Source: an uncultured Bacteroidaceae bacterium (GTDB taxonomy: Bacteria > Bacteroidota > Bacteroidia > Bacteroidales > Bacteroidaceae). From it: 17,975 nucleotides of DNA. The stretch spans positions 1 through 17,975 of the forward strand of contig CAJGDX010000040.1 in assembly GCA_904502185.1 (NCBI GenBank). The letters are read 5' to 3'. Every line of letters starts with the position of its first letter. Positions within the stretch are counted from its first letter, which is position 1. The translations under genes were made by a program, and so were the position numbers. The notes under the pieces are model-generated. The model ran no database searches. It was not told the DNA's origin and saw nothing but the letters and a program-made list of their open reading frames with translations. Shown here one piece after another: positions 1 to 6,490 of this stretch.

Positions 1-36
1 GACGCTTCTCTGATATAAATTAATACTGGTGTATTC

Positions 37-189
37 TTATTTCTTCAATACTTCGTCAGCTTTTGACTGAGGAAGGATCTCCTCTGCGAACATGTAAGCG
101 CCGGTCTTGGGTGATTTTACCATCTTAACCACCTTAACAAACTTTTCTTTGTTACCGGTCTGAAGTGTTGCGACTGCTTTCTTTGCCAT
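37..189 (-). CDS. DUF4295 family small ribosome-associated protein
   Basis: A complete 50-codon gene read on the minus strand, starting MAKKAVATLQTG and ending SKADEVLKK before a TAA stop. It is very basic and lysine-rich, as expected for a ribosomal protein. Its start lies 9 bases after the rpmG stop, so it should be co-translated with rpmB and rpmG. Proteins of this family (DUF4295) are found in Bacteroidota directly after rpmG and usually before ftsY. From memory, a protein of this kind was seen as an extra large-subunit protein (bL38) in a Flavobacterium ribosome structure; I could not verify that here. The window ends 36 bases downstream, so the expected ftsY cannot be seen. The reading frame and family are secure; the ribosomal role rests on recall. 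Confidence 0.9.
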   Translation of the reverse strand: MAKKAVATLQTGNKEKFVKVVKMVKSPKTGAYMFAEEILPQSKADEVLKK

Positions 190-198
190 GGTCTATAA

Positions 199-387
199 TT
201 ACTTAATTTCTTTGTGAACTGTTACCTTCTTCAAATAAGGATTGTATTTTTTCAACTCCAAACGCTCAGTTGTGTTTTTACGGTTCTTCGTTGTGATGTA
301 ACGAGACATTCCGGGAACACCACTGTTTTTCTGCTCTGTACATTCAAGAATTACCTGAACGCGGTTTCCTTTAACTTTCTTAGCCAT
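199..387 (-). CDS. rpmG: 50S ribosomal protein bL33
   Basis: A 62-residue protein beginning MAKKVKGNRVQVILECTEQK and containing the bL33 signature YITTKNRKNTTERLELKKY. bL33 sits at the edge of the E site of the large ribosomal subunit. Only one cysteine is present, so this is the zinc-free (C-minus) form of bL33, not the four-cysteine form. The gene lies 21 bases after rpmB and 9 bases before the DUF4295 gene, all on the minus strand, so the three form one operon. Unusually for this phylum, a clear AAGGAG sits 8 bases before the ATG (listed separately) and fixes this start. Identification is essentially certain from length, motif and neighbours. Confidence 0.97.
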   Translation of the reverse strand: MAKKVKGNRVQVILECTEQKNSGVPGMSRYITTKNRKNTTERLELKKYNPYLKKVTVHKEIK

Positions 388-395
388 AATCTTTT

Positions 396-401
396 CTCCT
401 T
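396..401 (-). promoter_or_regulatory. Shine-Dalgarno sequence of rpmG
   Basis: Read on the minus strand this is AAGGAG, separated by 8 bases from the rpmG ATG. It is a textbook ribosome binding site in spacing and sequence. Most other starts in this window have A/T-rich leaders without such a motif, which is usual for Bacteroidota, so this site stands out. Confidence 0.7.
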
Positions 402-408
402 ATTACTT

Positions 409-672
409 TTAAGCGTCAAGTACTTTAATATCTTTCCATGCTACATAGCCTTTGCTTACAGCATCTTTCAAAGCTGCATCAAGACCTACACGGTTGATAA
501 TTCTTAACCCCGCTGCACTCACGCGCAACTGAATCCAACAATCTTCTTCTACATAGAAGAACTTCTTAATGAACAAGTTCACATTGAAAAGACGCTTTGT
601 TCTTCTCAAAGAGTGTGATACATTGTTGCCCACCATGGCTTTTTTACCGGTGATTTGACAAATTTTAGACAT
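409..672 (-). CDS. rpmB: 50S ribosomal protein bL28
   Basis: An 87-residue protein starting MSKICQITGKKAMVGNNVSH, the conserved bL28 N-terminus, followed by the basic SLRRTKRLFNVNL stretch. The C-terminal part (CWIQLRVSAAGLRIINRVG, about residues 45-63) matches the usual bL28 core, and the length is normal for Bacteroidota. It is the first gene of a minus-strand operon rpmB-rpmG-DUF4295. A Bacteroides-type promoter lies 54-85 bases upstream, giving a predicted leader of roughly 45 bases. The leader is A/T-rich with no Shine-Dalgarno sequence, unlike rpmG. Identification is essentially certain. Confidence 0.97.
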   Translation of the reverse strand: MSKICQITGKKAMVGNNVSHSLRRTKRLFNVNLFIKKFFYVEEDCWIQLRVSAAGLRIINRVGLDAALKDAVSKGYVAWKDIKVLDA

Positions 673-725
673 TGCTATATTATTTTTTTTGTTTAATTCT
701 ATGGATGCTCCACTCTAACAGGGTG

Positions 726-757
726 CAAAATTACTACTTTTGCCGCAATCTTGCAAA
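726..757 (-). promoter_or_regulatory. Bacteroides-type promoter for rpmB-rpmG-DUF4295
   Basis: On the minus strand the sequence is TTTG, then 20 bases, then TAATTTTG. This is a full match to the Bacteroidota primary-sigma consensus (TTTG, 19-21 bases, TAnnTTTG). Transcription should start near position 720, leaving a leader of about 45 bases before rpmB. It lies in the 121-base gap between the amidase gene and rpmB, so the ribosomal genes can be expressed independently of tsaD. Confidence 0.8.
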
Positions 758-793
758 CAAAAGAGTGATTATTTTGCGTTTTTTCGTAAATCA

Positions 794-1279
794 TTAATTG
801 TCACCAAGTAAACTTAGCAACGTTTCAAGTGCAATTTGTATGGTTGCCTTGATATTTGCATCCCGTCCGTTGTCGTCAAGTCTCAACAGACGGGTATGAA
901 CCTTTCCGTTGGCAAGGACTGCCAGCCATACGGTGCCGACAGGTTTTTCGGCTGTTCCTCCGCCGGGTCCGGCAACTCCCGATGTTGCAATGGCGCACTC
1001 TGTCTGCATCAACTTCGCAACGCCAGTTGTCATTTGTCGTACCGTTGCTTCGCTGACAGCGCCCTCGTGCTGCAGTGTGGTTTCTGATACTGACAGTATT
1101 GAACTTTTAACCTCGTTTGCGTAGGCAACAATTCCTCCTTTGAATATATCGGAACTGCCCGGTACCGAGGTTATTGCTGCTGCTATTCCTCCGCCTGTGC
1201 AACTCTCGGCAGTGGAGAGTGTCAGCCCCTTTGTTCGCAGTTTGTCGTTTATCTCTTGTGCAAGCTGCTTTGTTTTCAT
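794..1279 (-). CDS. pncC: CinA C-terminal domain / nicotinamide-nucleotide amidase
   Basis: A 161-residue protein that is only the CinA C-terminal domain, the stand-alone PncC form. Enzymes of this family deamidate nicotinamide mononucleotide to nicotinic acid mononucleotide in the cytoplasmic pyridine-nucleotide salvage cycle. The hallmark STAESCTGG is at residues 22-30, with the presumed nucleophile Ser26. VAYANEVK (51-58) supplies the conserved Tyr and Lys, and the glycine-rich ATSGVAGPGGGTAEKPVGTV follows near residue 98. The N-terminal molybdopterin-binding-like domain of long CinA proteins is absent, with no sign of truncation. The start lies 14 bases after the tsaD stop, so it is probably transcribed with tsaD. 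Family assignment is secure; activity is inferred from intact motifs. Confidence 0.9.
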   Translation of the reverse strand: MKTKQLAQEINDKLRTKGLTLSTAESCTGGGIAAAITSVPGSSDIFKGGIVAYANEVKSSILSVSETTLQHEGAVSEATVRQMTTGVAKLMQTECAIATSGVAGPGGGTAEKPVGTVWLAVLANGKVHTRLLRLDDNGRDANIKATIQIALETLLSLLGDN

Positions 1280-1293
1280 ACCTTATATATATA

Positions 1294-2337
1294 TTAAAGG
1301 GTAGTGCGTGTGAATGCTGGCTTATCCATACTGCAAAAATCTCCTTCGAGGTATTTGTAATATCCGACAAGGCCTATCATGGCAGCATTGTCGGTGGTAA
1401 ATCCGAATTTGGGAATGAATATATCCCATTTGTATCGTCGTGAATAGTCGGCATATGCAGCACGTAGCGCAGTGTTTGCCGATACACCTCCCGACAGTGC
1501 TATACGTTTTATTTTCAGCGCCTTTGAAGCTTTGTATAGCTTGTCCATAAGAACTTCTACTACGGTTGCTTCAAACGAGGCGGCAAGGTCGTTCTTGTGT
1601 TTTTCAATGTAATTTTCGTCCTCGGTTATCAGTTTGCGCAGTGTGTAGAGAAACGAGGTTTTCAGTCCGCTGAAACTGTAATCGAATCCGGGGATGTGTG
1701 GCTTGCTGAATGTGTAGGCTTTGGGGTCGCCTTCGCGTGCCAGACGGTCGATAATGGGGCCGCCGGGGTAGCCAAATCCCATGATTTTTGCGCATTTGTC
1801 GATGGCTTCGCCTGCTGCGTCATCTATTGTCTGTCCTACAATTTCCATATCCTTGTAGCTGTTGACCTTTACAATCTGCGAATTGCCTCCCGACACCATC
1901 AGACACAGAAAAGGAAACTCGGGTGCCTGGTGTTCCACGCCCTCTTCCTTGATGAAGTGAGCAAGTATGTGACCCTGAAGATGGTTTACCTCCACCATGG
2001 GGATTCCCAGCGAAGCTGCAAGCCCCTTGGCAAATGAAACGCCCACCAGCAACGAACCCATCAGTCCGGGACCACGGGTGAAGGCTATGGCGCTGAGCTG
2101 GTTGCGGCTGATGCCTGCTTTTTTCAGTGCGGCGTCGACTACCGGGACAATATTCTGCTCGTGGGCTCGCGATGCAAGTTCGGGTACAACGCCGCCATAC
2201 TGTTCGTGTATAGCCTGGCTGGCAGTTACATTTGAAAGCATCGTGTCGCCGCGCATTACAGCTGCCGATGTGTCGTCGCATGACGACTCTATCGCCAAAA
2301 TGTATATCTCCTTGTTGTTCTCTTTTTGTGCTGTCAT
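1294..2337 (-). CDS. tsaD: tRNA t6A37 threonylcarbamoyltransferase TsaD
   Basis: A 347-residue Kae1/TsaD protein. It transfers the threonylcarbamoyl group to adenosine 37 of ANN-decoding tRNAs, with TsaB and TsaE as partners, and is nearly always essential. The N-terminus has the ASKHA nucleotide-binding phosphate loop (ILAIESSCDDTSAAV, residues 13-27). Metal ligands are visible as His119 and His123 in NHLQGHILAH and Asp316 in GFTTDNAAMIG. VSGGNSQI (148-155) stands where many homologues have VSGGHT. The frame is open for another 76 codons upstream, but that extension is not TsaD-like. The ATG at 2337 gives the normal length and N-terminus, and a promoter-like -7 element sits just upstream of it. 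The gene is divergent from the FemAB-like gene. Confidence 0.96.
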   Translation of the reverse strand: MTAQKENNKEIYILAIESSCDDTSAAVMRGDTMLSNVTASQAIHEQYGGVVPELASRAHEQNIVPVVDAALKKAGISRNQLSAIAFTRGPGLMGSLLVGVSFAKGLAASLGIPMVEVNHLQGHILAHFIKEEGVEHQAPEFPFLCLMVSGGNSQIVKVNSYKDMEIVGQTIDDAAGEAIDKCAKIMGFGYPGGPIIDRLAREGDPKAYTFSKPHIPGFDYSFSGLKTSFLYTLRKLITEDENYIEKHKNDLAASFEATVVEVLMDKLYKASKALKIKRIALSGGVSANTALRAAYADYSRRYKWDIFIPKFGFTTDNAAMIGLVGYYKYLEGDFCSMDKPAFTRTTL

Positions 2338-2362
2338 ACTTTTGTGTCGCAAAAATCGTTTA

Positions 2363-2370
2363 CAAAAGTA
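2363..2370 (-). promoter_or_regulatory. Probable -7 element for tsaD-pncC
   Basis: The minus strand reads TACTTTTG, a full match to TAnnTTTG, about 25 bases before the chosen tsaD ATG. No good TTTG is found 19-21 bases further upstream, so only half of the promoter is convincing. Its position supports the ATG at 2337 over the upstream start codons, which would lie above the promoter. Confidence 0.45.
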
Positions 2371-2432
2371 CAATTTAATTTCATATTTCAGAAGCTTATT
2401 AGTAATTTTACAACGATAAAGTTTAAAGGTCG

Positions 2433-3419
2433 ATGATTCGCATTGAGCAATATAACAGCGGTGGTGAGCTGCCGGTGCTGATGCCCGGTATATTTTTTCA
2501 CTCGGCGGAATTTTTCCGAATACTCGAAATCTCTTCGGGTATAAAGCCTGTGATGCTTGTGGCATACGATGGCGCCGAGGAAAAGGGACATTTGCTGTTG
2601 ATGCTCAAACGCGATTTTCGTATAATACCTCCCGGCTTTTTTAATTGGTGCTCGATTTACAGTGAGGGGGTCTATGCAGCTGATTGCAAGGACTATAACG
2701 AGATTTTTTCGCTCTTTGTCAAGCATTTGCTGAAAATGCTCGATATACGCTATTTCTTTGTAGAGGCGCGTTACATAGCCGATTCCCGTATGACGTACCG
2801 CACCTTCAGTCGATTCAATTTTGTGCCGCGTCACGACCTGCGTATATATATATCGTTGCATAGCCGTCCTCCCGAACAGCGCCTGTCGCGCGCCTATCAC
2901 ACTCACATCCGCCAGGCTACTGCCCGTGGCGTAACCTTTGGCCGCGTTACCGACAAAAATGAGATTGATAAGGGGCTGAAAATACTGAAAAAATATTATG
3001 CCTCAAAAATAGACAGGTATCTGGCGCCGACCAGGTTGCTTGCTGCCATGCTCGAAAATAATGAAGCAGGCGAGCCCGATGTAAGAATGTTTGCCGTTTA
3101 CAACAAGGAACAAAAGATGATTGGTTGTTCCATCTGTCTTTATACTCAGGAGAGGGCAATCATGCTCTACAGTTGTGGATTGCGTAAAAGTTATCCATTG
3201 CTCTATCCGGGAATAATGTCGGTGTGGGTGGCAATAAAGGATGCGCATGCCCGCGGAATTGCCCATTTTGAATTTTCAGTGTCGGGCGCTCCACTGAAAC
3301 AAAAGACCGGTTATCGCAATTTTCTGCTGAATTTCGGTGGAAAGCAGGTGAGCACACTCCGATGGGTTAGATACAGATGGGACTGGTTGAATAAAATGTT
3401 GCGCAAAATATACGTTTAG
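2433..3419 (+). CDS. FemAB/GNAT-fold acyltransferase-like protein
   Basis: A 328-residue soluble protein with no signal peptide or membrane segment. The overall pattern resembles the FemAB-like/GNAT-fold proteins of Bacteroidota. An N-terminal half carries a basic HIRQATARG stretch (about residues 158-166). A C-terminal half contains the alternating hydrophobic strands of an acetyl-CoA-type fold (MIGCSICLYTQERAIMLYSC, then GIMSVWVAIKDAHARGIAHF) and ends FLLNFGGKQVSTLRWV. FemAB proteins transfer aminoacyl groups from tRNA to peptidoglycan precursors, while related GNAT proteins acylate other small molecules; which applies here cannot be told. It is divergent from tsaD and just upstream of the TonB-dependent receptor. 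The start follows an A/T-rich leader without a ribosome binding site. The fold assignment is by eye and moderate; the substrate is unknown. Confidence 0.6.
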   Translation: MIRIEQYNSGGELPVLMPGIFFHSAEFFRILEISSGIKPVMLVAYDGAEEKGHLLLMLKRDFRIIPPGFFNWCSIYSEGVYAADCKDYNEIFSLFVKHLLKMLDIRYFFVEARYIADSRMTYRTFSRFNFVPRHDLRIYISLHSRPPEQRLSRAYHTHIRQATARGVTFGRVTDKNEIDKGLKILKKYYASKIDRYLAPTRLLAAMLENNEAGEPDVRMFAVYNKEQKMIGCSICLYTQERAIMLYSCGLRKSYPLLYPGIMSVWVAIKDAHARGIAHFEFSVSGAPLKQKTGYRNFLLNFGGKQVSTLRWVRYRWDWLNKMLRKIYV

Positions 3420-3430
3420 GACAATATTTG
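3398..3430 (+). promoter_or_regulatory. Possible promoter for the TonB-dependent receptor
   Basis: GTTG, 21 bases, then AATATTTG: one mismatch to TTTG and one to TAnnTTTG, at permitted spacing. Transcription would begin near 3437, about 35 bases before the receptor ATG. The upstream half lies inside the end of the FemAB-like gene, so the receptor could also be co-transcribed with it. Confidence 0.4.
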
Positions 3431-3471
3431 CGTTATAAAAAATAAGCGGACAATTATCCGATGCAATAATA

Positions 3472-5865
3472 ATGAAATTTCGCACATACCTATTATATAT
3501 AATATTTACACTGTTTGCCGTGGCTGCCGCATCTGCGCAGAAGGTAACCATCAAGGGTGTGGTTACAGATATGCAGGGTGCTCCCATCGAGATTGCCAAT
3601 GTGCATGTTGTAGGTCAGGCTGCAGGTGCCATCACCGACCTTAAAGGCCGATACATATTTACTTGCGACAGTAGCGACAGTCTTGTCGTTGCCTATTCGA
3701 TGATAGGCTACCAGACGCGTAAAAAGGTTCTTCGCAGCCCCAAAGATACTGTTACGCTGAATGTAAAACTTCCTGCCGAGGATTATACTCTGACGGGTGT
3801 GGAGATTGTTGATGAGCAGCGTCAGTTGGGTGGAACTCAGCAGATAAAGACCCCCAAGCAGATGCGTCTGATGCCTGATGCCAGTGGCAATGGGGTGGAG
3901 TCGCTCATTGCTACTCAGGCCGGTGTAAGCTCGCACAACGAAATGAGTTCGCAGTATAATGTGCGTGGTGGTAATTTCGACGAAAACAGTGTCTATGTTA
4001 ACGGCATTGAAATATATCGTCCGCTGTTGGTTCGCGCAGGCCAGCAAGAGGGACTAAGTTTTCTCAATCCGGACATGGTGGGCTCGATAGCCTTCTCCAC
4101 CGGAGGCTTCGAGGCAAAATATGGCGATAAAATGGCATCGGTGCTTGATATTACCTATCGCAAACCGCAGGAGTTTGAGAGTACGGTGGCTGCCAGTCTG
4201 TTGGGTGCAAGTGCATATGTGGGAGCGGGAAACTCCAAAATAAGCTTCTCTAACTCTTTGCGTTACAAGACTAACAGCTATCTGCTCGGTTCGTTGGATA
4301 CCAAAGGCGAGTATGATCCGAACTTTCTTGATTATCAGGCTTTTCTCGACTGGCGCATAACTCCTCATCTTAATGCAAGTTTCATTGGAAATATATCTCG
4401 TAACAGATATAATTTCACTCCCTCGGACCGTACCACAAACTTTGGTACCATGGAGGATGTGAAGGAATTTAAAGTCTATTTTGGAGGCTGGGAGCATGAT
4501 CTGTTTCGTACAATGTTTGGCTCTGCCTCTCTCAATTACACGCCCAATGAGTATAATCAGGTGTCGCTGCTTGCTTCTCTGTTCAGTTCGCGCGAGGAGG
4601 AGACGTACGACATTATTGGGCAGTATTGGATAAACGATGTGGATGCCGAAGAGAATATAGCAGTGGGCAGTTACATGGAACATGCACGCAACTATCTTGA
4701 TGCCGATGTACGGACGTTGGCATTGAAGGGTATGCACTTCAAGGGCAATCACGACCTGCGCTGGGGTATTGAATGGAAAAATGAGCAGATAAAGGAGAAT
4801 CAACGTGAATGGGAAATGCGCGACTCGGCAGGATATAATCTGCCTTATGGCGGCAACGACCTGGAAATGATATACAGCCTGCGTTCAAACACTTCGACAA
4901 GCAGCAACCGCTACTCGGCATATTTGCAGGATACGTACAAGTGGAAGAGCTCTTTGGGACTTATTGCAGTGAATGGCGGATTGAGACTCTCTTATTGGGA
5001 CTGGAATAATGAAATACTTGTGTCGCCCCGTGCATCCGTTGGACTCGTTCCGGAATTCGATGATAATATGACGCTGCGTTTTGCCACGGGTATTTATTAT
5101 CAGGCACCTTTCTACAAGGAGTTTCGCGATACGGTAAATGTCAATGGTATCGGCACGGTGCGTCTTAACGACAATATAAAGTCGCCCCGTTCGCTCCATC
5201 TGGTGCTAGGCTGCGACTACAAGTTCAAAATGCTGGGACGTCCGTTTAAGTTTACAGCCGAGGCCTATTACAAAAAACTCGACAACATAATCCCATACAA
5301 TGTGGACAATGTCCGAGTGGTGTATTATGGCGAAAATTGCGCTAAGGGATATGCTACGGGAATAGACTTTAAACTGTTCGGTGAATTTGTTCCAGGTACA
5401 GACTCGTGGATAACTTTCTCGGTGATGGAGACAAAAGAGAAAATCAATGGCGGCGAGTGGCTGCCACGTCCCACCGACCAGACATTTAATGCGTCGATAT
5501 ACTTTACAGACTACTTCCCCGGTACCGATCGCTGGAAAATGAATCTTCGCGGTGTCTATGCCGACGGATTGCCTTTCGGCCCTCCTCATAGCGGACGCGA
5601 AAAGCATATATTCCGCGCTCCTGCCTACAAGCGCATCGACCTTGGAATGTCCTATCGCCTGCTCGATAACGAGGACTACATATATCGTACAGGGGTATAT
5701 CGCTACATCCGCAATATCTGGTTAGGTGTCGATGCCCTTAACCTGCTTGATATAAACAATGTAAATTCATATTACTGGGTGTCTGATATATACAATCAGA
5801 GCTATGCAGTGCCTAACTATCTGACGAGCAGGCAGCTGAATGTCAGGGTGCTGATAGAATTGTAG
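3472..5865 (+). CDS. TonB-dependent outer-membrane receptor
   Basis: A 797-residue outer-membrane receptor. Residues 1-22 form a signal peptide (basic start, hydrophobic core, AAASA before Gln23). Residues about 24-105 are a carboxypeptidase-D regulatory-like domain (TIKGVVTDMQGAPIEIANVH). The plug follows at about 130-225, with the typical YNVRGGNFDENSVYVNGIEI and the GGFEAKYGDKMASVLDI strand. The rest is a predicted 22-strand beta-barrel rich in alternating aromatic residues. Such receptors import ligands by TonB-driven transport. No SusD-like lipoprotein lies next to it and the protein lacks the full SusC layout, so this is a solitary receptor rather than half of a glycan-uptake pair. The chain ends LNVRVLIEL without a terminal phenylalanine. 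Family certain; ligand unknown. Confidence 0.93.
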   Translation: MKFRTYLLYIIFTLFAVAAASAQKVTIKGVVTDMQGAPIEIANVHVVGQAAGAITDLKGRYIFTCDSSDSLVVAYSMIGYQTRKKVLRSPKDTVTLNVKLPAEDYTLTGVEIVDEQRQLGGTQQIKTPKQMRLMPDASGNGVESLIATQAGVSSHNEMSSQYNVRGGNFDENSVYVNGIEIYRPLLVRAGQQEGLSFLNPDMVGSIAFSTGGFEAKYGDKMASVLDITYRKPQEFESTVAASLLGASAYVGAGNSKISFSNSLRYKTNSYLLGSLDTKGEYDPNFLDYQAFLDWRITPHLNASFIGNISRNRYNFTPSDRTTNFGTMEDVKEFKVYFGGWEHDLFRTMFGSASLNYTPNEYNQVSLLASLFSSREEETYDIIGQYWINDVDAEENIAVGSYMEHARNYLDADVRTLALKGMHFKGNHDLRWGIEWKNEQIKENQREWEMRDSAGYNLPYGGNDLEMIYSLRSNTSTSSNRYSAYLQDTYKWKSSLGLIAVNGGLRLSYWDWNNEILVSPRASVGLVPEFDDNMTLRFATGIYYQAPFYKEFRDTVNVNGIGTVRLNDNIKSPRSLHLVLGCDYKFKMLGRPFKFTAEAYYKKLDNIIPYNVDNVRVVYYGENCAKGYATGIDFKLFGEFVPGTDSWITFSVMETKEKINGGEWLPRPTDQTFNASIYFTDYFPGTDRWKMNLRGVYADGLPFGPPHSGREKHIFRAPAYKRIDLGMSYRLLDNEDYIYRTGVYRYIRNIWLGVDALNLLDINNVNSYYWVSDIYNQSYAVPNYLTSRQLNVRVLIEL

Positions 5866-5893
5866 CCTTTTGGCACAAAGAATCGACCCTATT

Positions 5894-5925
5894 GTTGCAA
5901 TTCAAAAATTTATCCGCTATATTTG
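5894..5925 (+). promoter_or_regulatory. Promoter of the methylmalonyl-CoA cluster
   Basis: GTTG, 20 bases, then TATATTTG: the -7 element matches TAnnTTTG fully and the -33 element matches three of four bases. Transcription should start near 5932, leaving a leader of about 50 bases. This places the translation start of the epimerase at 5984 and excludes the in-frame codons upstream near 5870. Confidence 0.65.
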
Positions 5926-5983
5926 TTCCAACTTTGTGAAACAGAGCAGGGACAAATGTGCCTTGCTCGCAATTGTATTGGAT

Positions 5984-6394
5984 ATGAAAATATCAAGAAT
6001 TGAGCATCTTGGCATTGCCGTTCCCAGCATCGAGGAGGCATTGCCCTATTATGAAAATGTTCTCGGCTTCACATGTTACAATATTGAAACAGTCGAAGAA
6101 CAGAAGGTGAGAACTGCATTTCTGAAAGTAGGTGAAACAAAAATAGAACTTCTCGAACCTACATCCTCCGAAAGTACAATAGCTAAATTCCTGGAGACAC
6201 GCGGGCAGGGCATACATCACATAGCGTATGCTGTGGAAGATGATGTAAAAGAGGCGCTTGCCGAATGTGAAGAAAAGGGAGTGCGTACAATAGACAAAGC
6301 TCCGCGTGGCGGAGCCGAGGGGCTTAGCATAGCCTTCCTGCACCCGAAGTCTACACAGGGAGTGCTGACAGAACTTTGCGAAGAGAAAAAATAG
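5984..6394 (+). CDS. mce: Methylmalonyl-CoA epimerase
   Basis: A 136-residue protein of the vicinal-oxygen-chelate (glyoxalase I) superfamily. It interconverts the (R) and (S) forms of methylmalonyl-CoA, linking methylmalonyl-CoA mutase to the biotin enzymes encoded next door. The expected metal ligands are visible: His8 in IEHLGIAV, Gln40 in EEQKVRTAF, a His at 78/79 in GIHHIAYAV, and Glu130 in LTELCEE. KIELLEP (53-59) is also typical. The frame stays open to 5870, but the extra N-terminal residues are not part of the family and lie upstream of the predicted promoter, so the ATG at 5984 is preferred. The next gene begins 96 bases later on the same strand. Confidence 0.93.
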   Translation: MKISRIEHLGIAVPSIEEALPYYENVLGFTCYNIETVEEQKVRTAFLKVGETKIELLEPTSSESTIAKFLETRGQGIHHIAYAVEDDVKEALAECEEKGVRTIDKAPRGGAEGLSIAFLHPKSTQGVLTELCEEKK

Positions 6395-6490
6395 GAATCA
6401 TATAAATGGTTATAGTGTGGTGCATCCTGTTTTGTCGTTTATGTTGCGGCACTGCGGATGCTTCGCGTAAACATTCAAAGAGATAGAACA

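Noticed and set aside
2338..2565. 76-codon N-terminal extension of tsaD
   Set aside because: It overlaps the divergent gene and the intergenic region, and TsaD begins normally at 2337.
4054..4803. 249-codon frame antisense to the TonB-dependent receptor
   Set aside because: Same reason: the sense frame has a signal peptide, plug and barrel, while the antisense frame has no domain.
5870..5983. N-terminal extension of the epimerase
   Set aside because: It lies across the predicted promoter, has no family similarity, and the ATG at 5984 gives the normal protein.
6458..6490. Upstream ATG for mmdA
   Set aside because: It adds only 11 residues not typical of the family; it cannot be fully excluded.
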